Of a stretch of 64,000 bases of DNA, positions 1-9,012 are shown in pieces. Under the pieces are notes generated by a model, which searched no databases, was not told the origin of the DNA, and saw nothing but the letters and a program-made list of their open reading frames with translations. The stretch covers positions 248,001-312,000 of the forward strand of contig NZ_JACHWM010000006.1 of the NCBI RefSeq assembly GCF_014191355.1, in the 5' to 3' direction. The first letter of the stretch is position 1. Each line of letters begins with the position of its first letter. Made by a program: the position numbers and the translations under genes. The DNA comes from Methylobacterium sp. R2-1. GTDB lineage: Bacteria; Pseudomonadota; Alphaproteobacteria; Rhizobiales; Beijerinckiaceae.

Positions 1-91
1 TCAGCCAAAGGGCATAAAAAAGAACAACAACCATAAGCAAGCCGGTGACGGCGATACCTACGTTGGTGATTTGGCGCCAGTCCATCGCCAT
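1..91 (-). CDS. Small membrane protein, cut by window edge
   Basis: The reading frame starts at ATG 89-91 (a second ATG lies at 83-85) and runs off the left edge without a stop. It begins MAMDWRQITNVGIAVTG and continues as an uninterrupted hydrophobic stretch typical of one transmembrane helix. A G-rich stretch (AGGGG) lies just upstream of the first ATG. The DWRQIT start followed by a helix loosely recalls the second half of the DNW-motif membrane proteins elsewhere in this window, but the match is too short to call. Function unknown. Confidence 0.45.
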   Translation of the reverse strand, partial: MAMDWRQITNVGIAVTGLLMVVVLFYALWL

Positions 92-234
92 CTACCCCTG
101 CCTGGTCGGCAGGATGGCACAGCTGCTCCCGGCTAGCTAGAAATTTTAGACTGACTCGCTGCTCCTTTTCCGGGTGCTGGGTGAAACGACGGCGCGACTG
201 CAGTGGTAGTTAGCGGGCTGTCGGCTCTGCCGTT

Positions 235-861
235 TTATGGGGCGCCGAGCAGACTTTGACCGGTCGCCAGCTTCAGAGCATGGCGTCTCACGTCCGACGG
301 CCAAGCCTTCATGCGGTCGGCAAAGTCTTGCGCCTCGCCAGCGAACAAGGACCGGATCGCATCCTCGTAGCCGGGAAGGTCACCGGCTAACGCGTTCAGG
401 AAGCGGTAGGCGGCTTCTCGCGCAGCCTTGGCTTGGGTCCGGCCGCCATCGGAACGGCGAGCCTCGTCAACAAGACGCCGCAAGGCCTGTGAGGCCCCGC
501 CGGGCTGCGCGGAGAGCCATTCCCAGTGTCGGGGAAGCAGCGTGACCTCCCGGGCAACGACGCCCAGTTTCGGTCGTCCACGCCCACGAGGCTCCGCATC
601 GATGTCCGAAGCCGTACGCGACTTTGCTGCCGATGCCTCACGCTTTCCCCGCTCGCCGAGGCGGACCACGATGTCGGCGGTCGTGCCTCGCAGGTCCAGA
701 TCCACGATGGAGCCTGAAGCATCGTCGAAGACGAGAACGGGCGCTTCTCGCTCTTCGCCCTTAGCGGCCTTGATCGCCAAAGCCACGTCGACCAGCGACC
801 CAGCTGCAAATTGCTTCGTGCCAGAGAAAGCGGTGCACGGCTTGGACAGGTAATCGGACAT
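235..861 (-). CDS. DUF2239 family protein
   Basis: A 208-residue soluble protein of the DUF2239 family, whose function is not known. The N-terminal half has the family pattern: FSGTKQFAAGSLVDVALAIK, then VLVFDDASG and VDLDLRG. This is followed by a basic linker with GRGRPKLGV and a helical C-terminal half (LLPRHWEWL, then LRRLVDEAR). The linker resembles an AT-hook (GRGRPK), so DNA binding is possible but inferred. I place the start at ATG 859-861 because GGAGGG sits 4 bases upstream; an upstream GTG at 871-873 would overlap that ribosome binding site. The gene stands alone beside IS debris. Confidence 0.85.
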   Translation of the reverse strand: MSDYLSKPCTAFSGTKQFAAGSLVDVALAIKAAKGEEREAPVLVFDDASGSIVDLDLRGTTADIVVRLGERGKREASAAKSRTASDIDAEPRGRGRPKLGVVAREVTLLPRHWEWLSAQPGGASQALRRLVDEARRSDGGRTQAKAAREAAYRFLNALAGDLPGYEDAIRSLFAGEAQDFADRMKAWPSDVRRHALKLATGQSLLGAP

Positions 862-940
862 GGAACCCTCCACTCCACGTTATTTACCCGGGCAGAAATG
901 GGAATGTCAATATCGCCCGGAGGTTATTGAGTCTCTGGGC

Positions 941-1390
941 TGATCCGCCCCCAGCGGAGTGGTCCGCCCTTCAGTATGGCTTTCGAGCCAGGAGGACGGA
1001 TCGATGTCGAGGAAGCGACCCAAGCCCAAGGAGATTGTCGCGGAGCTGCGCCAAGCCGACGTGCTGATCGGCCAAGGTACGAGCGTGGCGGAGGCAATCC
1101 GGGCGATCGGCGTGAGCGAAGTTACCTACGCGACGAGCTGCTGGACGGAGAGATCTTCTGCAGCTTGCGGGAGGCGCAGATCCTGATCGAGAGCTGGCGG
1201 CGGCACTACAACACCGTCCGCCCGCACGGCACACTCGGCTGTCGACCGCCGGCGCCAGAGGTCTTCCTACCCGCCTTCACCGCTTGGCCGGCTGCGCTCA
1301 CCCCACCGGCTCCGCCGGCCAAGCGACCCGTGGAGCAAAGGCCAACCATGCACTAACTCTATGCCTGGACCACCCGGTGGGGGCAGATCA
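941..1390 (+). mobile_element. Miniature internally deleted IS3-family element
   Basis: This 450-bp element is bounded by imperfect terminal inverted repeats of about 24 bp (left TGATCCGCCCCCAGCGGAGT at 941; right end GGTGGGGGCAGATCA ending at 1390). Inside, the first 42 codons of an IS3/IS407-type OrfA (ATG 1004, starting MSRKRPKPKEIVAELRQ) are joined directly to the last part of the OrfB transposase (RDELLDGEIF, then the terminal HYNTVRPHGTLG motif). The HTH C-terminus, the linker and most of the DDE catalytic domain are missing, so it cannot move by itself. No clear target duplication is visible. Its right end matches that of the degraded IS3 copy ending at 21940. Confidence 0.8.
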
Positions 1391-1687
1391 CTTGTCGGCA
1401 TCGACCTCCGTTACGGTTCCTGATCTCTGCACTTAGCGGGCTTTCGGCATCTTGAGTGCCATACTATCGGTACCTCGCTCGTGGCCCAGGGCCCAGGCCC
1501 CTGGCTAGGGCCGATTGCCGATGGAGCCCATGCTGATGAAATCGGGCAAGACCAGGGTGTTGTGCTGCATGCAGGGAGAGAACGGCATTTGACAGCGGCG
1601 CCGACGGCGTTCGGTCGAGCATCAATGCGAGGGCCTATCGAGCGACCGTCGACCTGCCCGTTTGGAAGCCGTCATGATCGCGGCACC

Positions 1688-2221
1688 TCACTCGGCCAGA
1701 GACATCCTCATGATCAGTCGGCCCATCAGCGTGCCGGCCTCTTCCCGGTCTTCCGCAATCAGGGTTTCGCCGGGCGAACGATTCCTGGCCTCCAACTGTC
1801 TGACGAAGAGGCTGCCGGACGGCGATCTCAGGACGAACGTCCCTGCCTCGCTGAGTGAGGAGGCCGCCGTGTTCACCACATATCTCTCGCTTGGAGTGCC
1901 CGAGCTCGACGATGGGTCGGAATCAACGACGACCAAGTCGTGGGCGTCTGCCTTGAGTGTGCTCGTCAGGTAGTCCAACGGAAAGCCCCAGGTCCGAGCG
2001 GGTTGGCGTTTCGCTTCCTCGAGGCCCTTGCCAACGCGTTCGGAGGATCCTGCCATCGCGAGCGAGGTAGGTTGCACCTCCGGGATCATGACGATTTCAG
2101 GGAGGGGCCTCTTCGACGCCGGCACCCCTATCCGGCTGGTTGCTTCGAGGATCTCAAGGGCCTGTTTGATCGCGGGGTGATTTGCTGCCACAGGCGTGAC
2201 GCTCACATGCCTGAGGGCACC
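1688..2221 (-). pseudogene. Truncated C-terminal copy of the HTH repressor at 40677-42128
   Basis: The frame encodes the C-terminal 177 residues or so of a protein that matches the repressor at 40677-42128 along its whole length. Shared landmarks include ALRHVSVTPVAAN, IPEVQPTSLA, AKRQPARTWGFPLDYL, ERYVVNTAASSL, AGTFVLRSPSGSLFVR and the terminal GRLIMRMS. The N-terminal half with both HTH domains is absent: sequence upstream of about 2221 stays open but no longer matches. Similarity also continues past the stop. I read this as an ancient duplication that lost its DNA-binding half; the open frame upstream could in principle give a fusion product. Confidence 0.75.
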
Positions 2222-2342
2222 ACGAAGGCTACGCTCGCTTCGGCGCGGAGTTCGTCCCTGGCTGGTATGTCGAAGCCACGGCAGACGATGGTGAGCTCTG
2301 CTGGCGTCTGAGGATCGGCGAGACACCTGAACGGACCGTGGA

Positions 2343-3425
2343 TTAGGCAACGGCCCTGCTCGGGCTGCCACTCGGCGAGGCCACGGCTTTGCCGAAAGCT
2401 TGCACCAGAGCGCCCTCCAGCTTGCCGCCCATGCCCTCCAGAACGCGCATTGCATCCGCGGACGAGTAAGGCGCTTTATAGGGGCGGCGCTCGATCAGGG
2501 CCGCATAGATGTCGCAGATGGTCAGCAGCCGGATCGGATCTGCGATCGCGTCGCTGCTCAAGCGGTCTGGATAGCCGGAACCGTCGAGCATCTCGTGATG
2601 GTGACGTGTCACGGCCAAGGCGACGGGATCGCAGTTCCCTGAGGACTTGAGGATGCCGTAGCCAAGTGCTGCGTGAGTGCGCATCACAGCCATCTCGTCG
2701 GCCTCGAGCTTGCCCGGTTTGTTCAGGATCGCGAGTGGGATCTGCGCCTTGCCGACGTCGTGGACCAGCGCTCCGCGGGCCATCTGGTGCTGATCCGTTC
2801 TCGACAGTCCGAGGCTTTGTGAGAAGGCCGTGGTCAGCCCCGCAACGAGCAGACAATGCTGGAAGGTGGTATCGTCGTGCTCCCACACGACATCGAGCCA
2901 GCGCGTCAGCCCACCTTCCTGTATTGCGTTCAACACCGGTTCGAGGGCGTCCTCGACCGCAGCTATATTCACAGCACCGGCTTCGGCGGTGTGGAACATG
3001 TCTTCCAGCAGCCTGCCGGCGCGCGCCACGCCGCGTCCCACAATGAGATCCGTGACTGTGTCGTGAGGATAGACCAGACGGGCGAGGGCAGCGACGGCGA
3101 CACGCGGTTCGGTGTAGACAGGGAGACAAGCAGCCGCACCAAAGGCTCTAGCCTCACGCAACGCCGCACTCGTCGTGTCCTCGGTCAGAAACAGGGCCGG
3201 TGGCGGCTGTGGGCCGAGTTGCTGTTTCAGCCATGTCAGGCAGGCGTGCGATTGAGGTCGGCTCAGTTTGACATTGACGATGACGCCGAGGACGGGGCCG
3301 GTCAGCCACCATGGCTGCGTCGTGACGACGATCCGACAATCGGCAATGCGTTCGACCGCCCCCTTGAGAGAGTGGCCGTGATCCGGACGGTCGGTCACCA
3401 CCAGAATGGTCCCAGGCGAAGACAT
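2343..3425 (-). CDS. HD-GYP domain c-di-GMP phosphodiesterase
   Basis: A 360-residue protein. Residues 1-120 form an alpha/beta domain shaped like a receiver (ILVVTDRPD) but without a clear phospho-acceptor constellation. Residues 180-345 form an HD-GYP domain with H222-D223 (VHDVGK) and the signature HHHEMLDGSGYP at 275-286. HD-GYP enzymes bind two or three metal ions and hydrolyse cyclic di-GMP to pGpG or GMP, and the intact signature argues for activity. AGGAG lies close upstream of ATG 3423-3425. It is transcribed divergently from the GGDEF gene at 3712, so the two probably set c-di-GMP together. Confidence 0.9.
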   Translation of the reverse strand: MSSPGTILVVTDRPDHGHSLKGAVERIADCRIVVTTQPWWLTGPVLGVIVNVKLSRPQSHACLTWLKQQLGPQPPPALFLTEDTTSAALREARAFGAAACLPVYTEPRVAVAALARLVYPHDTVTDLIVGRGVARAGRLLEDMFHTAEAGAVNIAAVEDALEPVLNAIQEGGLTRWLDVVWEHDDTTFQHCLLVAGLTTAFSQSLGLSRTDQHQMARGALVHDVGKAQIPLAILNKPGKLEADEMAVMRTHAALGYGILKSSGNCDPVALAVTRHHHEMLDGSGYPDRLSSDAIADPIRLLTICDIYAALIERRPYKAPYSSADAMRVLEGMGGKLEGALVQAFGKAVASPSGSPSRAVA

Positions 3426-3711
3426 GAGCTCCTCGCTGACGACGAGGGTTCAATCACGTTTGCAAGCTATGGCTGGAGCAGGCCGCAGCTCCCTCGACGA
3501 GCAAGCTGCGCCGCAAAAGTTTCGATAGGGTCAATGATATCAAAGATTTTGGATTGGATCCGATAGCGCCATGAGAAGTAAAATAGCGTGCACTCAAACC
3601 GAAGTGTATGGTTAAATTTTAGACAATCGCCCTACGGGATGACCGGGCATGTAAGGGCTTTGACAAGATGGATTGATGTTTATCCCCAGCACAGATCAGA
3701 GAGCCTTCACG

Positions 3712-5271
3712 ATGTCTGTGCCGTTTGCTGCTCGGCAGCCCTTCCGCTGGACGCGCTCGGCACTGTGGCTGGGTGCCTTGAACCTGCTTGTGGTCATCGG
3801 CTTCTGCGCAGTGTCGGCTTTCATGCTCTGGCAGATGCGACTCGATGCTGCGCGACGCAGCGAGATCACCTCACGCAGCCTCGTGCACGTGCTCGGGCGC
3901 GACATCGCCCGCAACATCGAGCTGTACGATCTCTCTCTGCGAGCTGTCGTCGATGGTATGAAGCGGCCAGATGTGATGCAGGCGACCCCTGAGCTCCGTC
4001 ACCTGATCCTGTTCGACAGAGCGACGTCGGCGACTGGCTTCGCCTACGTCTTGGTCGTGGATCGAGACGGCAACGTCGTCGCCAACTCGCAGACGCTCGG
4101 ATCCATGTCCCTCAACGTCGGGGATCGAGAGTACTTCCGCCACTTCGCTGCTGGAGTGGATGATGGTCTGCACATCAGCGCACCCGTCGTATCACGCGTC
4201 AGCGGTCAATCGAATCTGGCACTCAGCCGCCGCCTGTCGAAACCGGACGGTTCATTCGCCGGCGTCGTGACCGGTGGCATTCGGCTCGACTATTTTCACA
4301 ACCTCTTCAAAATGGCCGGGGCGGACCGTGCTGAAACCGTCACGTTGTACGGCCCGGGCGGCACGATCGTGATGCGCCAGCCCTTCGAGGCACACCAGCT
4401 CGGCACCAGCATGGAGCATACGTCGAGCTACCGGAGGGTCATGTCAGCCAAGAGCGGCAGCTTCATCGGTCCAGCCATGTTGGGCGAAGGTGAGCGCCAC
4501 TTCGTCTTCGCGCAGGTCGGCGACTACCCACTGCAGCTGAGCACGTCCGTTGCTCCAGCGCAGGTCTATGCCGATTGGCAGAACAAGGCAGTCGGGCTTG
4601 GGATCGTAGTGCTCGGCCTCTGTGGCACGACCGTGGTTCTAACGTGGCTGTTCGGTCGGGAGCTGAGCCATCGGAGACGGTCGGAACAGGTCACGGCCGC
4701 GCTGAACATCGAGCTGGAGCGGATGGCAACCACGGATGCCCTGACCGGGCTCGCCAATCGACGGCGCTTCGACGAGGTGCTCGCCCGCGAGTGGCGGCGC
4801 TCTGCGCGAACCCAGCAGCCACTCTCCCTGATCCTGCTAGATGCCGATTACTTCAAAGGCTTCAACGACCGCTATGGCCACCAGAAAGGTGACGAGGCGC
4901 TGAAGCTGATCGCCCGCTCCATCGAGTCCGCGACCGCCCCAATCCACGACATTGCCTGCCGGATCGGCGGCGAAGAGTTCGCTGTCATCCTGCCGGACAC
5001 GTATACGGTGGGCGCGAAGATCGTGGCGGAGCGCATCCGCGAGGCCGTTTCAGGCTGGAAGGAGCCACACGCGGAAAGCCCACATGGTGTGCTGACCATC
5101 AGCGCGGGCTTGGCGCAGATCCCGCAGATGCGCGCTGTAGATCCGGTGGCCCTGATCGCGTGTGCGGATCGAGCGCTCTACGAGGCCAAGGCAGGCGGAC
5201 GAAACCAGGTGCGGATCGCAGGCCGGAGCGAAGTCGGCCTACGAGCCGCGCCCGGCTCTCAGACCGGATAG
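3712..5271 (+). CDS. Membrane diguanylate cyclase, Cache-type sensor plus GGDEF
   Basis: A 519-residue inner-membrane sensor enzyme. A TM helix follows a short N-terminus (WLGALNLLVVIGFCAVSAF). A periplasmic region of about 240 residues has Cache-like features (VLVVDRDGNVVANS, then VGDREYF). A second TM (VGLGIVVLGLCGTTVVLTW) precedes the GGDEF domain, opened by DALTGLANRRRF. The active site reads GGEEF at about 419-423, compatible with making cyclic di-GMP from GTP. The inhibitory I-site, normally RxxD five residues upstream, reads PIHD, so product inhibition is probably weak. I chose ATG 3712; an ATG at 3676 is an alternative, and neither has a strong ribosome binding site. Confidence 0.9.
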   Translation: MSVPFAARQPFRWTRSALWLGALNLLVVIGFCAVSAFMLWQMRLDAARRSEITSRSLVHVLGRDIARNIELYDLSLRAVVDGMKRPDVMQATPELRHLILFDRATSATGFAYVLVVDRDGNVVANSQTLGSMSLNVGDREYFRHFAAGVDDGLHISAPVVSRVSGQSNLALSRRLSKPDGSFAGVVTGGIRLDYFHNLFKMAGADRAETVTLYGPGGTIVMRQPFEAHQLGTSMEHTSSYRRVMSAKSGSFIGPAMLGEGERHFVFAQVGDYPLQLSTSVAPAQVYADWQNKAVGLGIVVLGLCGTTVVLTWLFGRELSHRRRSEQVTAALNIELERMATTDALTGLANRRRFDEVLAREWRRSARTQQPLSLILLDADYFKGFNDRYGHQKGDEALKLIARSIESATAPIHDIACRIGGEEFAVILPDTYTVGAKIVAERIREAVSGWKEPHAESPHGVLTISAGLAQIPQMRAVDPVALIACADRALYEAKAGGRNQVRIAGRSEVGLRAAPGSQTG

Positions 5272-5297
5272 GACCGAGTGATCATGCACACTCGGTC
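5272..5297 (+). terminator. Hairpin directly after the GGDEF gene
   Basis: GACCGAGTG (5272-5280) pairs perfectly with CACTCGGTC (5289-5297) across an 8-base loop, immediately after the stop codon. No T-run follows, so it is a candidate terminator or mRNA 3'-end hairpin rather than a certain one. Confidence 0.5.
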
Positions 5298-5421
5298 GAG
5301 GGGGTCGGAGAGCTGTTACGATTCCGCTTGAAATGCCTGCCGCTGCGCCGGCGGAGCATTTTCGTCGTCCTACGAGGGACAGTGATGTTCGCGCAAACGA
5401 CGGCACACCTTCGTGATGACC

Positions 5422-5826
5422 TGACCGGCTGGCTTTGGACCGGGCTGATTGAGAGGATCAGCCTGGATCAGAGGAGTTGGGAATGAAGCGAGGACGGAAG
5501 CCGAGCGCGGAGCAGGTTGTGCTGATGCTGCGCCAGATGAGGTACAGACGGCGCAAGGCAAGAGCATCGCCGTCGCGTGCAAGGAGGCGGATGTCTCCGA
5601 GCAAAGCTACGTGACGAGTGCCTACGCCAGGAGATCTTCTACTCGCTGAGAGAAGCACAGGTCGTGATTGGCCTATGGCAGAACACTTACAACCGTGTCC
5701 GGCCGCATTCGTCGCTCGGCTACCGGCCGCCGGCGCCCGTCACCTTCCCGGATCTGGCCTTCCGGCTACCCATGGCCACTACCATGCAGTAGTCTCGCAA
5801 CTGGCCCGGTCCAAAATACCGGTCAG
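5422..5826 (+). mobile_element. Second miniature internally deleted IS3-family element
   Basis: This 405-bp element has inverted ends: left TGACCGG then TTTGGACCGGGC from 5422; right end GCCCGGTCCAAA then CCGGTCA finishing at 5826. An OrfA start (ATG 5483, MKRGRKPSAEQVVLMLRQ) continues after a small frameshift as VQTAQGKSIAVACKEADVS and EQSY. There it joins directly to the OrfB C-terminus (RDECLRQEIF, RVRPHSSLGYRPPAP). It is a different IS3 lineage from the element at 941-1390, yet the deletion removes the same segment with the same breakpoints. Not autonomous. Confidence 0.78.
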
Positions 5827-5912
5827 GTCAGTGACCCGGGCCGCGACGTCGGTGGCGTGGCAGATCCGGCCGAGATCCAACTCACCAACACTGCGGATGA
5901 TCGTGACCGCCT

Positions 5913-6290
5913 CTACCGGCGATGCGCCAGGACAACCGGTAGACGTGTCGGGAGGTTCTCGTGACGGTCAACGACAGCGTATTTGCGATGGGCGGACAGC
6001 CACGCCTCAACCGTGTCGCCCTCAAGACTTGGCAAGAGGGCGACGACGCGCCCTCGCTCCAGGTTACGGGCCAACGAGGCGTAGCGCTGTCCGTGCCGGA
6101 AAACCCAATCGTCGCTGCCGATCACCTTGAGGGGCTTCGCCTGCCTATGCGCGCGGCGGCGCCCGGTCCGCAGCAAAGTGTCTTAGCTCTTCGGCACCAT
6201 GAACCGGCGGGCGATGCCGTCCACGGGGTTCCCGCCGAGCACGAGCCCGAGGTGATGCACGTTGGCAAGCGAGAGGCTCGGTACCACACT
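5913..6290 (-). pseudogene. ISL3-family transposase fragment, frameshifted
   Basis: Two adjacent minus-strand frames add up to the middle of an ISL3-type transposase. First comes LGLVLGGNPVDGIARRF (about 6183-6290), then, after a frameshift near 6180, LLRTGRRRAH and KVIGSDDWVFRHGQRY with LERGRVVALLPSLEGDTVEA. These match the family pattern IGVDDWAWRRGHRYGT followed by DLERGRPVDLLPDR. The N-terminal zinc region and most of the catalytic C-terminus are gone and no inverted ends were found. It abuts the TetR promoter region. Confidence 0.7.
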
Positions 6291-6343
6291 CCTCAGCCGC
6301 GTTTCACGTGTCATCATCCGTGAAATCAACGCACGGAACGCCC

Positions 6344-6361
6344 TTAAGTCAGTTGACTTAA
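6344..6361. promoter_or_regulatory. 18-bp perfect palindrome, likely TetR operator
   Basis: TTAAGTCAGTTGACTTAA is a perfect palindrome centred 42 bases upstream of ATG 6394 of the TetR-type gene. TetR repressors commonly bind such dyads in their own promoters, so autoregulation is the simplest inference. Its position also argues that the TetR gene does not start at the upstream in-frame start near 6262. Confidence 0.65.
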
Positions 6362-6393
6362 TCGATAGCGATGGCAAGTCTCCCGTAGCTTCG

Positions 6394-7488
6394 ATGACAG
6401 GCACGCACGACGTGGTCAGGACGACAGATCGATCCAAGCGATTGGCCGAAGCTGGCGAGCGGCTCTTCGCGGAGCGTGGCTACGCGGCCGTCGCCATCAG
6501 GGACGTGGCTGCAGCGGCGGATGTTCCCGCGGGAGCCGTCTTCTATCACTATCCGAAAAAGGCCGCTCTCGCATTGGCCGTGGCGCAACGACATGGTGAG
6601 AGGATCCAAGATGCGCTCGACGGCAACCTGACTCGTGACGACGGAGCCCGACGCCCGTTGGATCGCCTCGTCGACCTCCTGTCGTCGGACGAGGCGAGGA
6701 TGGCCGAACACGGTTTCGGGATCGCACGCTTGTCGATGGACCTCGCCGCCGAGGGAGAAGACGCGACAGAGGCCAAGACAGCCTGCCTGCAAATTCTTGT
6801 GGCAATCGAAGAAGGCGTTCGTCGCTGTCTCCTCGCCGAGGGGCTCGACGCTCGAGACGCGGCCTCGGCCGCCACCCGGTTCCTGATGGTTTGGCATGGC
6901 GCATTGATCATGGCCAAGGCGTATGGGGTGCAGTGGTTGAAGCATAACGCGCTTCCCGAGGTCCTGTCGGTCCTGCGGGACGCCGTGGGCGTTGCGGAGC
7001 GTGCCGATATCTCACTCGGGGCAACCCGGCAAAAGGTGAGCAGGCCGTCACGCGCACGCGGACGCACCCCAGGTCCGACCGAAGTGATGCCCCACCTGCT
7101 GCCCGATGCCGACGTGACCGATCCCCCTCCCCTGCATCGAACTCCCGACCAAGAGGAGCGGGGCACCGGAGCGAGTATCCCCTGGGGAACCGCGACGCCC
7201 GCCGACGTTCTGCAGGCCCTCGGGACGATTCTGGACGAAGCCGGCAAACCGCTCCAGCGCCGCCACCTTCTTGACCATGTCGCACGTCTCCTGCTTGCCG
7301 AGCGAAGCCTGGGCATGCCGGGTAGGAACCCATTCGAGAACCTCCTGACCATCGTCAGCAAGGACAAGGCCCGGACCTTCATCAACCTGACGCCTCACGG
7401 CATCTGGATCCGAGCCCGCTCGTATCATCCGCTGGGATACGTGGCCGGAGCCGAGTGGAAGCGATCGGGACAAGCCGAATCGGCTTGA
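6394..7488 (+). CDS. TetR/AcrR-family regulator with extra C-terminal domain
   Basis: A 364-residue protein. Residues 10-60 form a TetR HTH (RLAEAGERLFAERGYAAVAI, then VPAGAVFYHYPKKAALALAV). A helical ligand/dimer domain runs to about 195. TetR proteins are usually near 200 residues; here a Pro/Arg-rich linker leads into a further domain of about 90 residues (TPADVLQALGTILDEAGKPL, NPFENLLTIVSKDKARTFIN, LTPHGIWIRARSY). That tail looks like a winged helix of the HARE-HTH kind, but the assignment is tentative. I start at ATG 6394, after the palindrome at 6344-6361. The gene is monocistronic and its target is unknown. Confidence 0.8.
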   Translation: MTGTHDVVRTTDRSKRLAEAGERLFAERGYAAVAIRDVAAAADVPAGAVFYHYPKKAALALAVAQRHGERIQDALDGNLTRDDGARRPLDRLVDLLSSDEARMAEHGFGIARLSMDLAAEGEDATEAKTACLQILVAIEEGVRRCLLAEGLDARDAASAATRFLMVWHGALIMAKAYGVQWLKHNALPEVLSVLRDAVGVAERADISLGATRQKVSRPSRARGRTPGPTEVMPHLLPDADVTDPPPLHRTPDQEERGTGASIPWGTATPADVLQALGTILDEAGKPLQRRHLLDHVARLLLAERSLGMPGRNPFENLLTIVSKDKARTFINLTPHGIWIRARSYHPLGYVAGAEWKRSGQAESA

Positions 7489-7678
7489 CCGTATGAAGGA
7501 CCGCAGCGTGGGAAGCGGGCCCTGGCCTTCGGCCCCAAAGCGGGCGCTCCGCCCGGGGTCCGACTCGGTCGCTTCGTTCGATGCTTCTCGCTCTCGAAAG
7601 CGGACGCCGGCTGGATGACGGGTAGCGTCATCGATCAGGCGATCCGAGCCGCCTGCCCCCCTGCCCCCCTGCCTAGGT

Positions 7679-8256
7679 AGGGGACTCATTCAGGTCCATG
7701 CGATGACACAGGAAACGAGTGCGACGGCGGCCAGATAGTTGCAGGCCAGGCGATCGTAGCGGGCCGCAACCCGCCGCCAGTTCTTGAGGTGGCCAAACAG
7801 CCGCTCGATCCGATTGCGCCGCCGGTAAGAGATCCGGCTGTGCTTGTAGGGCACTGTCCGGGGGGCCGTGGACGGGATGGTGGCGATCACCCGGTGGCTG
7901 TTGAGCCAATCCCTCAGGCTCTGCGCGTCGTAGGCCTTGTCGGCAATCAGACGCTTGGGCGGCACCACGGCGCGCAACAGCGGCAGCGCCATGGTGATGT
8001 CGGCGACGTTGCCGGGCGTCAGGGCGAACGCAACCGGTCGGCCACGACCATCGGCCAAGCAATGGATTTTGCTCGTGAACCCGCCGCGCGAGCGGCCGAT
8101 CGCCTGGCTGCCGGCTCCCCTTTTCCGCCAGCGGCCGAGCGGTGGGTCTTCACGTGGGACGCGTCGAGCATCAACTCGTCTGGAACGGGGCCTGCGGCTG
8201 CGATCTTGGCAAACAGCCGCTGCCAGACCTTGCGCTGCGACCACCTTGTGATCCTG
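7679..8256 (-). pseudogene. IS5-family (IS427 group) transposase remnant
   Basis: The minus strand carries the C-terminal OrfB (GFTSKIHCLADGRGRPVAFA, NVADI, LIADKAYDAQSLRDWL, then YRRRNRIERLFGHLKNWRRV). This is the DDE-type core with the final R-x3-E-R-x-F-G motif. Just upstream, in another frame, is the OrfA end (WSQRKVWQRLFAKIAAAGPV, DELMLDASHVKTHRSAAGGK). The switch occurs at an AAAAG run (GGCGGAAAAGG), the type of slippery site used for programmed frameshifting in this group. The 5' part of OrfA and its inverted end are missing beyond about 8256; the other end probably lies at GGGGACTCATTCAG near 7680. Confidence 0.8.
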
Positions 8257-8824
8257 GAAGCGTCCGATCGGAATCGCTGTTATCCGGGATGAGGAATCGC
8301 TCTTATTCTGGCGCCCTCGGCGAAATGAATCGCTTCTAACCGGGACCGCCAGCCGAACCTCACCTCTGGCGCTACCCGTCGGCTCCTGCCGCGAGGCCCC
8401 TTGGCACCTGGACTACCCCAGCATCGTGCACGGCGCTGACCATCCGAGCGGGGGGATCCATCGTGGCTCGGCGGTTTGACGAAGGACCGGCATCGATCGT
8501 CCGGACTGGCAGGCACATTCCTATCTCGCGGTCGCCCCCGGACGGCCCAGAATTGAAAGGGTCGTAGTGAGTCCGCCCCGTCCAGCGAGACAAAACGTCG
8601 AGCTCGGCGCGGGGGAACGCGTGCGGCGCCCCAGCGGTGGCCAGTTCGCGATCCGATCGAGATGGCTCACCACATGTCGCCTGTCGCTGTGTGAAGCGCG
8701 ACACCTCAAGCCATAAAGCCCTTCTGCTCCGTACGGGCCTGATCGCCGGCGGCCGCAGGCCGGACGCTCATAGCTGCTCGTCGGATCGACGTTGCGATCA
8801 GGGGGAGCGCCCGAGGGCAGGGAC
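8257..8824. other. Stretch with no supportable gene
   Basis: Open frames here lack ribosome binding sites and recognisable motifs. The stretch probably holds debris between the IS427 remnant and the LysR fragment. Confidence 0.5.
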
Positions 8825-9012
8825 ATGGCGAACCACTCCAACCCGTCCCTCATCGACCTTCGATTGTTGCGCCAGTTCGTGGCGGTCGCCGTGGAGCTGC
8901 ACTACCGGCGGACGGCGGAACGGCTGGCCTTGTCTCATCCGCCCCCCGACGACCGCAGCCCGGCGGCTGGAGGAGATTGGCGCGATGCCGATCGAGCGCG
9001 ACCTCGGTTAGG
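8825..9012 (+). pseudogene. LysR-family regulator, N-terminal fragment
   Basis: From ATG 8825 the frame gives LIDLRLLRQFVAVAVELHYR and RTAERLALSHPP, the start of a LysR winged HTH. The next segment (TTAARRLEEIGAMPIERDLG) is in another frame, showing a frameshift near 8945. The effector domain is absent after 9012. Confidence 0.7.

Noticed and set aside
6262..6393. Upstream extension of the TetR gene to 6262
   Set aside because: It would overlap the ISL3 remnant and run through the 18-bp palindrome; the HTH begins naturally after ATG 6394.
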